A DNA stretch of 64,000 bases from Gluconobacter cadivus (GTDB lineage Bacteria; Pseudomonadota; Alphaproteobacteria; Acetobacterales; Acetobacteraceae): positions 62,001 through 126,000 of the forward strand of contig NZ_JABCQI010000008.1 of assembly GCF_015244745.1 (NCBI RefSeq), written 5' to 3'. Positions within the stretch are counted from its first letter, which is position 1; each line of letters starts with the position of its first letter. The translations under genes were made by a program, and so were the position numbers. Under the pieces are notes generated by a model. That model did no database searches, had not been told where the DNA came from, and saw nothing but the letters and a program-made list of their open reading frames with translations. Shown here piece by piece: positions 9,594-19,662 of the stretch.

Positions 9594-10808
9594 ATGGCTA
9601 CCGATATTCTGATGCCGGCGCTGTCGCCGACCATGACCGAAGGCAAACTGGCCCGCTGGCTCAAAGCCGAGGGCGATACCGTCGCTGCGGGTGACGTGAT
9701 TGCTGAAATCGAGACCGACAAAGCGACCATGGAAGTGGAAGCCGTGGACGAGGGCATCCTTGGCCGCATCCTGATTCAGGAAGGCGTTGAGGGGATTCCC
9801 GTCAACACGCCGATTGCGATTCTTGTGGAAAACGGCGAGGCCCTGCCTGACGTCTCTTCCGCGCAGGCCGCAGCGCCTCCCAAGGCTGAGACGGCAACCG
9901 CAAAAACAACGCCTGCTGCTCCGGCTGAGGACAAAGGAGAGCGGATTTTCGTCTCTCCGCTCGCCAAGCGTATGGCGCGTGAGCGAGGCATTGCCCTTGA
10001 CGCCCTGACAGGAAGTGGTCCGAACGGACGCATTCTCAAGCGCGACGTTGAAAAAGGCCCAACTGCGCCCAAGACAGCTCCGAAAGCTGCTTCTACGCCC
10101 GTCATCACCGCATCGGAAGAGACGGTCCGTCGGGTGCCGAACTCGACGATGCGGAAAGTGATCGCGCGTCGCCTAACGGAATCCAAGACGCAGGTTCCGC
10201 ATTTCTATGTTTCGGTGGATATCGAGCTGGATGCGCTGCTGGCCCTGCGTTCGAAACTGAATGCGACGGCGCAGGAAAACAGCTTCAAGATCTCGGTCAA
10301 TGACATGATGATCAAAGCCGTGGCGCTGGCACTGAAGAAAGTTCCGGGCGTGAACGTTCAGTTCACGGATGCCGAGACATTGCATTTCGAGAATGTTGAT
10401 ATCTCGATGGCCGTCTCAATTCCGGACGGGCTGATTACTCCGATTATCCGCAATGCCGATCGCAAATCCCTGCGCGACATCAGCGTCGAAGCCAAGGATC
10501 TAGCCAAGCGCGCGCGTGCCGGAAAGCTCAAACCCGAGGAATTCCAGGGCGGGACGTTCTCCGTTTCCAATATGGGGATGTTCGGCGTGCGTGACTTCGC
10601 TGCGATCATCAATCCGCCCCAGGCCGGAATTCTGGCAATTGCGTCCGGCGAAAAGCGGGCCGTGGTCCGTAGCTCGGAGATTGCGATTGCAACCGTGATG
10701 ACGGCGACGCTGTCGGTCGATCATCGTGCGGTGGATGGGGCCCTTGGGGCCGAGTGGCTGAATGCGCTGCGCGATATCGTGCAGAATCCTTACTTTCTGG
10801 TGGTCTGA
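9594..10808 (+). CDS. pdhC: Dihydrolipoamide acetyltransferase (PDH E2)
   Basis: Core of the pyruvate dehydrogenase complex; moves acetyl groups from lipoamide to CoA. 404 residues: one lipoyl domain (1-78, lysine in [12 protein letters not shown]), an Ala/Pro linker, a peripheral-subunit-binding domain (about 117-155, VSPLAKRMARERGI) and the catalytic domain with DHRAVDGALGAEWL near the C-terminus. ATG at 9594 fits the family start ([17 protein letters not shown]). Five bases after pdhB and three before lpd. Confidence 0.96.
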   Translation: MATDILMPALSPTMTEGKLARWLKAEGDTVAAGDVIAEIETDKATMEVEAVDEGILGRILIQEGVEGIPVNTPIAILVENGEALPDVSSAQAAAPPKAETATAKTTPAAPAEDKGERIFVSPLAKRMARERGIALDALTGSGPNGRILKRDVEKGPTAPKTAPKAASTPVITASEETVRRVPNSTMRKVIARRLTESKTQVPHFYVSVDIELDALLALRSKLNATAQENSFKISVNDMMIKAVALALKKVPGVNVQFTDAETLHFENVDISMAVSIPDGLITPIIRNADRKSLRDISVEAKDLAKRARAGKLKPEEFQGGTFSVSNMGMFGVRDFAAIINPPQAGILAIASGEKRAVVRSSEIAIATVMTATLSVDHRAVDGALGAEWLNALRDIVQNPYFLVV

Positions 10809-10811
10809 ACC

Positions 10812-12218
10812 ATGTCCGAGACTTTCGATCTGATTGTTGTTGGTGGCGGCCCCGGCGGCTATGTGGCGGCGCTGCGAGCCAGCCAGCTCGGCATGAGCGT
10901 GGCGCTCGTGGAAAGCACGCATTTTGGTGGCGTCTGCCTGAACTGGGGTTGTATTCCGACCAAGGCGCTTCTGCGCTCTTCGGAAATCCATCATCTTCTA
11001 CATGAACTAGGTACGTTCGGCCTGTCCGCAGACAATATCTCGTTCGACCTGTCCAAGATCGTGGGCCGCTCACGCAGCATTGCGCGCCGGATGGGGGGAG
11101 GGATTGCCCATCTTCTGAAGAAAGCCAAGGTCACGACCTTTGACGGCCGCGCCAAACTGGCCGGTCGTTCGGGCGAGGCGCATCAAGTTGCCATCACGAA
11201 GGATGGCGCGGCGGTTGCGACCATCAAAGCCCCGCATGTCATTCTGGCAACGGGTGCGCGGGGGCGTCAGCTTCCGGGACTGGAAACGGATGGCACCCTG
11301 ATCTGGGGGGCACGCGAGGCCATGACGCCGAAGGAGTTGCCGAAGCGTCTTCTAGTCATCGGATCGGGTGCGATCGGTATCGAATTTGCGTCGTTCTACC
11401 GGAACATGGGCAGTGAGGTCACGATCGCCGAAGTGGCGGATCGGATCCTGATCGCCGAAGATCCGGAAATCAGTGCAGCAGCCCGCAAAGCTTTTGAAAA
11501 GCAGGGGATGACGATCATCACCAGCGCGAAGGTCGGCCCGCTGAACAAGGGTGAGAACGAGGTTTCCACGACGATCGAGAGCCCAACAGGCAAAATCGAT
11601 CTGACGGTGGACCGCGTGATCTGTGCGGTTGGCATCGTGGGCAATGTCGAGGATCTGGGGCTTGAAGGCACCAAGGTTCAGGTGGACCGGACCCATATCG
11701 TCACGGACGGCTTCTGCCGGACAGGCGAGCCGGGTGTCTATGCGATCGGTGATGTGGCCGGAGCACCGTGGCTGGCCCATAAGGCGAGCCACGAAGCCAT
11801 CCTGTGCGTTGAAAAAATTGCCGGACGTTCGCCGCAGCCCTTGCATCCGCTGAACATTCCGGGCTGCACCTATTCGCGTCCACAGATCGCGTCTGTCGGG
11901 CTCAGTGAAGAGAAGGCCATTGCCGCAGGACACAAGGTCAAGGTTGGCCGTTTCCCGTTCATCGCCAACGGCAAGGCTGTTGCGATGGGTGAGACGGACG
12001 GCATGGTCAAGACCGTTTTCGACGCGACGAGTGGCGAACTTCTGGGTGCGCACATGATCGGCGCGGAAGTAACGGAAATGATTCAGGGTTATGTCATTGC
12101 CCGGACCGGGGAACTGACAGAGGCGGAACTGATCGAAACGGTCTTCCCGCATCCGACCATTTCCGAGACCATGCACGAGGCAACACTGGCGGCCTTCGAC
12201 GGCCCGCTGCATATCTGA
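10812..12218 (+). CDS. lpd: Dihydrolipoamide dehydrogenase (E3)
   Basis: Flavoprotein that reoxidises dihydrolipoamide with NAD+. 468 residues: FAD-binding [13 protein letters not shown] at the N-terminus, redox-active disulfide [16 protein letters not shown] (Cys near 40 and 45), NAD-binding [13 protein letters not shown] around residue 180, second FAD site YAIGDVAG, and the C-terminal interface with HPTISET. Cotranscribed with pdhC by position, so it is the PDH-dedicated E3. Confidence 0.96.
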   Translation: MSETFDLIVVGGGPGGYVAALRASQLGMSVALVESTHFGGVCLNWGCIPTKALLRSSEIHHLLHELGTFGLSADNISFDLSKIVGRSRSIARRMGGGIAHLLKKAKVTTFDGRAKLAGRSGEAHQVAITKDGAAVATIKAPHVILATGARGRQLPGLETDGTLIWGAREAMTPKELPKRLLVIGSGAIGIEFASFYRNMGSEVTIAEVADRILIAEDPEISAAARKAFEKQGMTIITSAKVGPLNKGENEVSTTIESPTGKIDLTVDRVICAVGIVGNVEDLGLEGTKVQVDRTHIVTDGFCRTGEPGVYAIGDVAGAPWLAHKASHEAILCVEKIAGRSPQPLHPLNIPGCTYSRPQIASVGLSEEKAIAAGHKVKVGRFPFIANGKAVAMGETDGMVKTVFDATSGELLGAHMIGAEVTEMIQGYVIARTGELTEAELIETVFPHPTISETMHEATLAAFDGPLHI

Positions 12219-12223
12219 GCACC

Positions 12224-13192
12224 ATGTCCCAGCGCATCACCATCGACCACCGCGCAGCACCCGCGCTCCGTCACCCGGAAAAGGCGCATCGGCCTGACAA
12301 TCCGATCCAGCGCAAGCCGTCCTGGATCCGGGTCAAGGCGCCGAACCATCCCGTGTATCACGAGACGCGGGCGCTGATGCGCGATGCAGGCCTCGTGACG
12401 GTCTGCGAAGAAGCAGCATGCCCCAATATCGGGGAATGCTGGTCGCAACGTCATGCCACGATGATGATCATGGGCGAGATCTGCACCCGGGCCTGTGCGT
12501 TCTGCAACGTCACGACCGGGATGCCAAAGCATCTTGATGCGGACGAACCCCGGCGTGTTGGCGAGGCTGTGGCGAAGCTTGGACTACGACATGTCGTCAT
12601 CACGTCCGTGGATCGCGACGATCTGGCAGATGGTGGCGCGGAGCATTTCGCACAGGTCATCCGTTCGATCCGGCAGACCTCTCCAGAGACTACGATTGAA
12701 ATCCTCACTCCTGATTTCCTTCGCAAAGATGGAGCGCTGGAGGTCGTCGTGGCTGCACGTCCCGACGTGTTCAATCACAATATCGAGACCGTACCCCGAC
12801 TTTATCCCACCATCCGGCCGGGTGCGCGTTACTATCAGTCCGTTCGATTGCTGGACGGAGTAAAGAAACTCGATCCTTCCATTTTTACCAAGTCCGGCCT
12901 GATGCTTGGGCTGGGCGAGGAGCGTATGGAAGTGGCTCAGGTCATGGATGATTTCAGGATCGCGGACGTCGATTTCCTGACACTTGGGCAATATCTTCAG
13001 CCCTCCGCAAAACATGCGGCCGTTGAAAAGTTTATTACCCCCGACGAGTTTGACGGCTATGCTGCGGCTGCCCGTTCAAAAGGATTTCTTCAGGTCAGTG
13101 CCAGTCCGCTGACCCGGTCCTCCTATCATGCGGACAGCGACTTCGCGAAGCTTCAGGCTGCGCGGAAAAGCCGTCTGAAAGAAAGTCTCTGA
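12224..13192 (+). CDS. lipA: Lipoyl synthase
   Basis: Radical-SAM enzyme that inserts two sulfurs into octanoyl groups, making the lipoyl cofactor of PDH. 322 residues. It shows both [4Fe-4S] motifs: the auxiliary cluster [12 protein letters not shown] and the radical-SAM CTRACAFC. The C-terminal [10 protein letters not shown] carries the conserved serine that ligates the auxiliary cluster. Placement in the pdh operon couples cofactor supply to the enzyme. Stop overlaps the next gene's start (TGATG). Confidence 0.96.
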   Translation: MSQRITIDHRAAPALRHPEKAHRPDNPIQRKPSWIRVKAPNHPVYHETRALMRDAGLVTVCEEAACPNIGECWSQRHATMMIMGEICTRACAFCNVTTGMPKHLDADEPRRVGEAVAKLGLRHVVITSVDRDDLADGGAEHFAQVIRSIRQTSPETTIEILTPDFLRKDGALEVVVAARPDVFNHNIETVPRLYPTIRPGARYYQSVRLLDGVKKLDPSIFTKSGLMLGLGEERMEVAQVMDDFRIADVDFLTLGQYLQPSAKHAAVEKFITPDEFDGYAAAARSKGFLQVSASPLTRSSYHADSDFAKLQAARKSRLKESL

Positions 13193-13671
13193 TGCCGACA
13201 CATGCCGAGCAAAGGTTGATCGCCTACACTCCGGACCAGCTCTTTGATCTTGTGGCGGATGTCGAGAAGTATCCGCAGTTTCTGCCCTGGTGCGTGAAGG
13301 CGAGCATCCGCACCCAGACGGAACAGGAGCTTGTGGCGGATCTGACGATCGGGTTTGGCCCCTTCCGCGAGACCTTCACGAGCCGTGTGACGCTGGAGAG
13401 GCCGTCGCGCATCCGGGTGCGTTATGAAAAAGGGCCTTTCCGTTATCTGAACAATGTGTGGACGTTCAGCCCGGACCCTCGTGGCTGTCTGGTCGATTTC
13501 TTTGTGGATTTCGAATTCAAGTCGCGCCTGTTACAAAACGCGATGGGCGTGGTGTTCAATGAGGGTGTGCGCCTTATGGTGTCCGCCTTCATCAAGCGCG
13601 CACGAGATATTTACGGTGCGCAGGGGGCAAAGGCTGCTCCTTCTACGCCCGGTCTTTCCCAAAGGACATAA
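13192..13671 (+). CDS. COQ10/RatA-like START-domain protein
   Basis: 159 residues. The N-terminus TPDQLFDLVADVEKYPQFLPWC is the hallmark of the polyketide cyclase/START group that includes yeast COQ10 (ubiquinone chaperone) and bacterial RatA. Overlaps lipA by one base. A neighbour of lipA in many alphaproteobacteria. The sequence does not separate a quinone-binding role from a ribosome-associated one; given the heavy respiratory life of acetic acid bacteria a quinone role is attractive but only inferred. Confidence 0.85.
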   Translation: MPTHAEQRLIAYTPDQLFDLVADVEKYPQFLPWCVKASIRTQTEQELVADLTIGFGPFRETFTSRVTLERPSRIRVRYEKGPFRYLNNVWTFSPDPRGCLVDFFVDFEFKSRLLQNAMGVVFNEGVRLMVSAFIKRARDIYGAQGAKAAPSTPGLSQRT

Positions 13672-13755
13672 AATTTCATAGTGTTGCCAGAACCATTTGC
13701 GGGTTGAGTCGTTACACAGTCAAACACCGCGATGGTGACAGGAAAGGATTACGTT

Positions 13756-14058
13756 ATGAAAAAGATTTCTTTTGGCGCATTCGCTCTGACTGCACTGGTC
13801 GCTGCGGCCTCTCCGGCCATGGCCGCGCATCATCACGGCAAGCATCATGACAAGGGCGAGCATGCTGCAAAAGCCAGCGGCTCCCCCACGACGGAAGATC
13901 TGAACGCACGTTCGCTGCAGCAGGCCCAGACGCCGGTTTCTCCGACCGCTCCGACAGCAGCAGTTCCGCCCGCTGCTCCGACCGCGATCCCGACCGCTCC
14001 CAGCCTTCAGGCAGCTCCGGCAGCTTCAACGATGCCAGCTCCGACGCAGGGCAACTGA
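13756..14058 (+). CDS. Small exported His/Pro/Ala-rich protein
   Basis: 100 residues from MKKISFGAFALTALVAAASP, a clear signal peptide with cleavage expected after AMA. The mature part opens with a histidine cluster (HHHGKHHDKGEH) and continues as Pro/Ala/Thr-rich low-complexity sequence. Probably periplasmic and unstructured; the histidines could bind metal, which is inference only. I do not recognise the family. Followed by a terminator. Confidence 0.6.
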   Translation: MKKISFGAFALTALVAAASPAMAAHHHGKHHDKGEHAAKASGSPTTEDLNARSLQQAQTPVSPTAPTAAVPPAAPTAIPTAPSLQAAPAASTMPAPTQGN

Positions 14059-14101
14059 GGCTGTAAACAGATCGGTGGTCTGTTGCAGGTTTGCAGAAAA
14101 G

Positions 14102-14133
14102 GGCGGCCCCGTTCATTCGGAGCCGCCTTTTTT
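14102..14133 (+). terminator. Intrinsic terminator between convergent genes
   Basis: Ten-base arms GGCGGCCCCG and CGGAGCCGCC (one mismatch) with a 6-base loop, then six T residues. Lies between the exported protein gene and the leftward pncC gene. Confidence 0.8.
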
Positions 14134-14136
14134 ACG

Positions 14137-14622
14137 TCAGGCGTTCAGAACCATCTGAAGGGCTTGCTGCACAGCCTGAGAGCGAATGCTGGTGCGATCT
14201 CCGACGAAGTGACACTGAACGACCGAAGGCAAGCCGGTGCGAACAGCCAGCCCGAAACAGACGGTGCCGACCGGTTTGGCAACGCTACCACCGCCTGGGC
14301 CTGCGATGCCTGTCACAGAGACGGCAATATCAGCATCCACGACATTCAGAAGGCCACCTTCCGCCATGGCCTGAGCCGTCTGGAGGCTGACGGCTCCGTA
14401 TTGTGCGAGAACCGTTTCTGGCACGCTCACGGCGCTTATTTTCAGAGCATTGGAATAGGTGATGAAGCCGCCTTCCAAAACGTCTGACGAACCGGGAATA
14501 TCACTGAGAGCAGCGCCGATCAGGCCGCCTGTGCAGCTTTCCACTGTCACCAGCCTGCGACCGGATCGGCGCAGATGCTCCAGAACCTCTCCAGCAAGGA
14601 TTGCAATGTCATTATCCGGCAT
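14137..14622 (-). CDS. pncC: CinA C-terminal-type NMN amidohydrolase
   Basis: 161 residues of the CinA C-terminal family (PncC/YgaD), which deamidates nicotinamide mononucleotide to recycle pyridine nucleotides. Motifs: VTVESCTGGLIGAALSDIPGSSDVLEGGFITYSN and AGPGGGSVAKPVGTVCFG. I start it at ATG 14622, where AGGA lies about 6 bases upstream; an in-frame upstream start at 14637 is less likely. Overlaps the 3' end of the transglycosylase gene. Confidence 0.88.
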   Translation of the reverse strand: MPDNDIAILAGEVLEHLRRSGRRLVTVESCTGGLIGAALSDIPGSSDVLEGGFITYSNALKISAVSVPETVLAQYGAVSLQTAQAMAEGGLLNVVDADIAVSVTGIAGPGGGSVAKPVGTVCFGLAVRTGLPSVVQCHFVGDRTSIRSQAVQQALQMVLNA

Positions 14623-16504
14623 GAAGATTCCTGACACGATAGACCATCATTCCTGCTTCGATGTTCTCGATATAAAGGCGGGTTTCCCGGTAGGGCAGGC
14701 GCTCGATCCAGTCCAGAACGCCGTCTTCTGACAACGGGTCGGAAGGTGGGTTTGCTTTGAGCCAGAGGTCCACTCGATGCGGGCCCGCGTTATAAGCAGC
14801 CAATGCGTAGGGGATTACATTCCCGAAGCGTTCGAGAAGCTGCGAGACATAGGCGTTGCCGATTTTCAGGTTTGTCTGAGGATCGGTCAGGGACGCAGGA
14901 GAGACATTGATCGGCCCCAGATGCCCCTTGCGCACCACGTCTCTGGCTGCGGCAGGTAGGAGTTGCAGCAGGCCCACGGCCTTGGCGCCGCTTAGTGCGT
15001 TCGGATCGAAACCACTTTCCTGTCGGATGATGGCGGGAAGCAGGCCGTCCGGAACAGTTGATGCGGCTGGGTAGGGATCGGGGAAGCCCTGCGGGTAAAG
15101 GGCGATGCCCTTGCGGGCCAAGGCATAGGAGGCAAAGACTTCCGGCGCGGGTAACCCAAGGCGGGATGCAGCATCGGCAACGGCTTTCTGACCTTCCGGA
15201 GACGGATTGACGGCTTCCAGCATCATGAGGAAATCCCGTGCATGATCGGGATCACCTGCCTGCACGAGATCCGTGGCGGCTTCGAGCAGATCAGGTCGGC
15301 TGAGCGTTCCGGCGGGTGGAGTGGGCAGAGACTGAAGGGCCTGTAACAGGGCGTCGTCAAAGGCCGATGACGACCGACCTGAGACCAGAATGGCGTTGTT
15401 CTGCGTCAGGGATGCCAGAGCGAGCTGACCCGGAAACGTCGTGGGGAAGGTCGCGGCTTTTTGAAAAGCAGCTTCGGCATCCTGATGTTTTTCAGCGGCC
15501 TGAAGGGCGCGGCCTGTCCAGTAATAGCCGCGCGCCTGCATCTGAAGCGAGGTTGCGCTCTGAAGAAGGGCAAAGAACTGTTCCGCGCGCACAGGGTCAT
15601 GAAGCTCTCTGAGCGCAATGAAGCCGCTGAGAAGAGCCGCTTCCTGACGGTCTGTGGTGTCCGGAGGCAGGGTGGTGTCATCTGCGAGATCGGCCGCCTC
15701 TTTCGGACGACCGGCCAGAAGCAGGGCGCGGGCGAGGCTGATCCGTTCGGAAGACCAGTCATGGGATGGGTGCGCCTGCTGCAGAGCTACGCCCTGCGTG
15801 GTCCAGAGAAACAGCGCTTCATCCAGCCGATCCCCGCGACGCAGCGCACGCAGGCGATAGCGGATCAGGGTCGGATCGGATTGCAGGTCTGATGGCAGGG
15901 AGGTGAACAGGGAATCGGCATCGGGAGACGCCAGACGTTCGGCCAGTCTGGCGCGGGCAAGAAGCTGCTGATCGGCGGAAAGGCGCTCGATCTGTCTGGA
16001 GGCCGCCGAAAACTGCCCCCGTAGTTCGAGCGCTTCATAGCGGGTCCATTGATCGGCGGGCGTGAATGTCTGACCAAACCGCGTGAGCAGGGTCTGCTCT
16101 TCGGCAGTGGTCAGGGCACTGCCGGACAGCCAGAGACGGCGCGCTGTGGAAGCCGGGTCCGGGAGATGGTCTGCACAGGCTGTAATAAACGCCGCTGGCA
16201 ATGTGAGCGGATAAAGCGGGCAGAGAGCGTTCAGGGTCTGCGGATCGGATGTCTGGGACAGGGCGTTCTGAAAACGCCACAGAATACGCACTCTCTGCGG
16301 CCATTGCGGCGTCTGTGCGAGGAAACTGGAGTAACGCTGTGCCGGGAAACTGCTTCCCTCCGGCCCGACGAGGATCAGCCACTCCGCCAGCCGCTCCTGA
16401 ACAGGCGAGGGGGTAATCTCCATCGGGGGCGCAGCGAGGACTGATGACGTAACAAGCAGCGTCATCAGTCCAGCAAAAAGAGTTTTGTCAGCTCGGAAGA
16501 ACAT
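14612..16504 (-). CDS. slt: Soluble lytic murein transglycosylase
   Basis: Periplasmic enzyme that cleaves peptidoglycan to 1,6-anhydromuropeptides. 630 residues from MFFRADKTLFAGLMTLLV, a signal peptide ending near VLAAPP. A long helical, TPR-like superhelix occupies roughly 40-450. The C-terminal lysozyme-like domain shows LLPAIIRQESGFDPNALSGAKAVGLLQLLP with the catalytic Glu, then YNAGPHRV. The frame is open upstream but the signal peptide decides the start. Overlaps the TerC gene by 17 bases. Confidence 0.9.
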   Translation of the reverse strand: MFFRADKTLFAGLMTLLVTSSVLAAPPMEITPSPVQERLAEWLILVGPEGSSFPAQRYSSFLAQTPQWPQRVRILWRFQNALSQTSDPQTLNALCPLYPLTLPAAFITACADHLPDPASTARRLWLSGSALTTAEEQTLLTRFGQTFTPADQWTRYEALELRGQFSAASRQIERLSADQQLLARARLAERLASPDADSLFTSLPSDLQSDPTLIRYRLRALRRGDRLDEALFLWTTQGVALQQAHPSHDWSSERISLARALLLAGRPKEAADLADDTTLPPDTTDRQEAALLSGFIALRELHDPVRAEQFFALLQSATSLQMQARGYYWTGRALQAAEKHQDAEAAFQKAATFPTTFPGQLALASLTQNNAILVSGRSSSAFDDALLQALQSLPTPPAGTLSRPDLLEAATDLVQAGDPDHARDFLMMLEAVNPSPEGQKAVADAASRLGLPAPEVFASYALARKGIALYPQGFPDPYPAASTVPDGLLPAIIRQESGFDPNALSGAKAVGLLQLLPAAARDVVRKGHLGPINVSPASLTDPQTNLKIGNAYVSQLLERFGNVIPYALAAYNAGPHRVDLWLKANPPSDPLSEDGVLDWIERLPYRETRLYIENIEAGMMVYRVRNLHAG

Positions 16505-17090
16505 GCGTCCAGACCTCCCCGCCGCCGCGGATGATGAGTTCGATTGCAACACCCAGAACCACCAGCAGACCGATCCATGCAATCCAGCGATATCTGGCCA
16601 GAAGATTGGCGACGACCGATGCAGCAAGCCCCATCAGCAGCACCGACAGCACGAGCCCCGCAACCAGAATCCACGGATGACCGACAGCCGCTCCGGCAAC
16701 CGCCAGCACGTTGTCCAGACTCATGGACAGATCAGCCACAACAATTTTAAGCACGGCAGGGCCGAGCCGGGGCGGAGCAGCCTCGACGTCCTCATGATGC
16801 TCGCCTCCTCGAAGCTCACGATACATCTTCCAGCAGACCCACAGAAGCAGAAATCCACCCGCCAGAGTCAGACCGACCACGGCGAGCAGCGTGGTCGCCA
16901 GCAGGGCCAGCCCCACACGCAGAATGGCGGCGAACCCCGTTCCAAACAGAATGGCGAGACGGCGCTGCCGACCTTCCAGATTGCGCACGGCCATCCCGAT
17001 AACGACCGCATTGTCACCGGCAAGGGTGATGTCGATCAGAGTGATCTGGCCGAGGGCTATAAGTGCGTGAAGCAGAGAGTCAGGGGCCAA
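16488..17090 (-). CDS. TerC family integral membrane protein
   Basis: 200 residues with about seven hydrophobic segments. The first contains IDITLAGDNAVVIGMAVRNL, the TerC/YjbE signature with acidic residues inside the membrane; a second copy-like motif is DLSMSLDNVLAVAG. Members are implicated in metal (manganese) or tellurium-related transport and in feeding exported metalloproteins. Starts at TTG with GGAAG nine bases upstream; no in-frame ATG fits. Divergent from purB. Confidence 0.85.
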   Translation of the reverse strand: MAPDSLLHALIALGQITLIDITLAGDNAVVIGMAVRNLEGRQRRLAILFGTGFAAILRVGLALLATTLLAVVGLTLAGGFLLLWVCWKMYRELRGGEHHEDVEAAPPRLGPAVLKIVVADLSMSLDNVLAVAGAAVGHPWILVAGLVLSVLLMGLAASVVANLLARYRWIAWIGLLVVLGVAIELIIRGGGEVWTHVLPS

Positions 17091-17181
17091 GGTGTCATTC
17101 TTCCGAAAAGGGGTCCGTGCAATGTCTTCGTATTTGGTCTAAGGAGCCTCCGTAAAGCCCCACCTCGCATCCGGAGTTCCC

Positions 17182-18513
17182 ATGGTACCCCGTTACAGCC
17201 GTCCGCAGATGACTGCCATCTGGTCTCCCGCCAACCGTTTTCGCATCTGGTTCGAGATCGAAGCCCTTGCCTGCGAAGCCATGGCACAACGGGGTGACAT
17301 TCCCGCCGAATCAGCAAAGACCATCCGCGAAAAGGGTGACGTCGCCATGGCGGCGTTCTCCGATGCGGATCTGGCCCGCATCGACGAGATCGAAGCCGAA
17401 ACGCGCCATGACGTCATCGCGTTCCTGACCTGGCTTGCGGAAAAAGTCGGTCCGGACAGCCGTTTCGTCCATCTGGGCATGACGTCTTCGGATGTGCTGG
17501 ACACCTGCCTGTCCGTTCAGATGACGCAGGCCGCTGATCTGCTGCTGGAGGATCTGGACCGGGTTCTCGCCGCACTCAAAGAGCGCGCCTACGAGCATCG
17601 CAACACGGTGACGATCGGCCGCAGCCATGCAATTCATGCCGAGCCGACCAGCTTTGGCCTGAAGATTGCGGGGCACTATGCCGAGTTCGCTCGTAACCGC
17701 GAGCGTCTGATGCAGGCCCGCAAGGAAATTGCGGTCTGCGCGATTTCCGGCGCTGTTGGCACCTATGCCCATATCGACCCGGAAATCGAGGAATACGTCG
17801 CCGACAAGCTGGGTCTGGCTGTCGAGAGCGTGTCAACGCAGGTCATTCCGCGCGACCGCCATGCAGCGTTCTTCTGCACGCTCGGCGTGATCGCCAGCGG
17901 CATCGAGCGTCTGGCGATCGAGGTCCGTCATCTTCAGCGTTCTGAAGTCCGGGAAGCGGAAGAGTTCTTCCACAAGGGACAGAAGGGCAGTTCGGCCATG
18001 CCGCACAAGCGCAACCCTGTCCTGTCGGAGAACCTGACGGGTCTGGCGCGCCTGATCCGCTCGCATGTCGTCCCCGCTCTGGAAAACGTCGCATTGTGGC
18101 ACGAGCGGGACATCAGCCACTCCGCCGTCGAACGCAACATCTGCCCCGACGCCACGATCGGGCTGGATTTTGCGCTGATGCGTCTGGCCGGGATGATGGA
18201 AAAGCTGGTCGTTTATCCCGAGCAGATGATCGCCAACATGGAAAGCCTCGGTGGCGTCGTCCATTCCGGCGAAGTCCTGCTCACGCTGGCTCGTGCTGGG
18301 ATTTCCCGCGAGGACGCCTATCGGATCGTGCAGCGTAACGCCATGGAAACATGGACCAAGCTGAACAAGCCGGGCTTCAAGACGTTCCGTGAAAACCTTG
18401 AAGCCGACCCGGAAGTGGCCGGTCGTGTCAGCAAGGACATTCTCGATCAGGCGTTCGACCCGGCACAGCATCTGCGCGCCGTGGACCGCATCTTCGCCCG
18501 TATCTTTAACTGA
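17182..18513 (+). CDS. purB: Adenylosuccinate lyase
   Basis: Cleaves SAICAR to AICAR and adenylosuccinate to AMP in purine synthesis. 443 residues. The fumarase/aspartase superfamily signature GSSAMPHKRNPVLSEN lies near residue 275, with TSSDVLDTCLSVQM and GRSHAIHAEPTSFG as other active-site regions. ATG has GGAG upstream. First gene of a purine block; a stem-loop but no terminator separates it from purC. Confidence 0.96.
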   Translation: MVPRYSRPQMTAIWSPANRFRIWFEIEALACEAMAQRGDIPAESAKTIREKGDVAMAAFSDADLARIDEIEAETRHDVIAFLTWLAEKVGPDSRFVHLGMTSSDVLDTCLSVQMTQAADLLLEDLDRVLAALKERAYEHRNTVTIGRSHAIHAEPTSFGLKIAGHYAEFARNRERLMQARKEIAVCAISGAVGTYAHIDPEIEEYVADKLGLAVESVSTQVIPRDRHAAFFCTLGVIASGIERLAIEVRHLQRSEVREAEEFFHKGQKGSSAMPHKRNPVLSENLTGLARLIRSHVVPALENVALWHERDISHSAVERNICPDATIGLDFALMRLAGMMEKLVVYPEQMIANMESLGGVVHSGEVLLTLARAGISREDAYRIVQRNAMETWTKLNKPGFKTFRENLEADPEVAGRVSKDILDQAFDPAQHLRAVDRIFARIFN

Positions 18514-18518
18514 GAAGG

Positions 18519-18559
18519 GTGCGGGACGCAGACCTCCTGCGATTTCCTGCGTTCCGCAC
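18519..18559 (+). repeat. Long stem-loop between purB and purC
   Basis: Arms GTGCGGGACGCAG and CTGCGTTCCGCAC pair over 13 bases with one G-T wobble around a 15-base loop. No T tract follows, so it is not a standard terminator. It could act as an RNA stabiliser, attenuator or processing site between purB and purC. Confidence 0.5.
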
Positions 18560-18658
18560 ACTCGCAGTTCCGGTTCCGCAATGCTATGGAACCACAATTC
18601 GTCGCTGCTCCAGCCGTCCGCATTTCCTGTCAGGACGGCGCAACGCTAAGGATTGCTC

Positions 18659-19423
18659 ATGGCTCGCCGCCGCCAGCTCTATGAGGGCAAAGCCAAGGTT
18701 CTTTTTGAAGGCCCAGAACCCGGCACACTCGTTCAGTACTTCAAGGATGACGCCACCGCCGGAAACGGCGCGAAGAGCGGCATCATCACCGGGAAGGGCG
18801 TCCTGAACAACCGCATCAGCGAATACCTGATGCTCAAGCTTCACGAGATCAACATCCCGACCCACTTCATCCGTCGGCTGAACATGCGCGAGCAGCTCAT
18901 CCGCGAAGTGGAGATCATCCCGCTTGAAGTTGTGATACGCAATGTGGCGGCGGGCTCGCTGGCTAAGCGGCTTGGCATCCCCGAGGGGACGCGCCTGCCG
19001 CGCACGATCATCGAATATTACTACAAGAACGACGCGCTCAACGACCCGATGGTGTCGGAAGAGCATATCGCAGCGTTCAACTGGGCCGCGCCGCAGGACA
19101 TGGATGACATGAACCAGCTTGCACTCAGAACAAATGATTTCCTGATGGGCATGTTCACGGCTGTCGGCATCACGCTTGTCGATTTCAAGCTGGAATTCGG
19201 CCGGATCTGGGAAGGCGAGGAGATGCGTATTCTTCTGGCCGACGAAATCTCGCCGGATAACTGCCGTCTGTGGGATTCCAAGACGAACGAGAAGTTGGAC
19301 AAGGATCGTTTCCGCCGCGACATGGGTCGCGTCGAAGAAGCGTATCAGGAAGTAGCAAAGCGTCTCGGGATTCTGCCCGAGTCCGGGAATGGTGACCTCA
19401 AGGGTCCGGAGGCAGTTCAGTGA
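18659..19423 (+). CDS. purC: SAICAR synthetase
   Basis: ATP-dependent ligation of aspartate to CAIR. 254 residues from [18 protein letters not shown]; the N-terminal YEGKAK is typical, followed by [14 protein letters not shown] and [12 protein letters not shown]. An ATG two codons earlier is possible. The TGA overlaps the purS GTG, so the two genes are coupled. Confidence 0.95.
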   Translation: MARRRQLYEGKAKVLFEGPEPGTLVQYFKDDATAGNGAKSGIITGKGVLNNRISEYLMLKLHEINIPTHFIRRLNMREQLIREVEIIPLEVVIRNVAAGSLAKRLGIPEGTRLPRTIIEYYYKNDALNDPMVSEEHIAAFNWAAPQDMDDMNQLALRTNDFLMGMFTAVGITLVDFKLEFGRIWEGEEMRILLADEISPDNCRLWDSKTNEKLDKDRFRRDMGRVEEAYQEVAKRLGILPESGNGDLKGPEAVQ

Positions 19424-19662
19424 AAATCCGTGTTTTTGTTTCCCTGAAAGACGGCGTTCTCGATCCGCAGGGCAAGGCCGTGGGTCATGCTCTCGAAACC
19501 CTAGGCTTCAAGGGTCTGGGCGAAGTCCGCATCAATCGCGTCGTTGAACTTGATGTTCCGGCCGACAATGCCGCCGACGCACTGGCGCAGGGCGAGGCCA
19601 TGGCGCGCGCGCTTCTGGCCAATGAGGTCATTGAGGATTTCAGCGTCGAGGTGGCCGGATGA
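19420..19662 (+). CDS. purS: FGAM synthase subunit PurS
   Basis: 80-residue subunit of the three-part formylglycinamidine synthase (PurS-PurQ-small PurL). Starts with GTG overlapping the purC stop. Sequence [20 protein letters not shown] and [16 protein letters not shown] match the family. Normally followed directly by purQ, but here a small exported-protein gene intervenes. Confidence 0.95.
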   Translation: MKIRVFVSLKDGVLDPQGKAVGHALETLGFKGLGEVRINRVVELDVPADNAADALAQGEAMARALLANEVIEDFSVEVAG

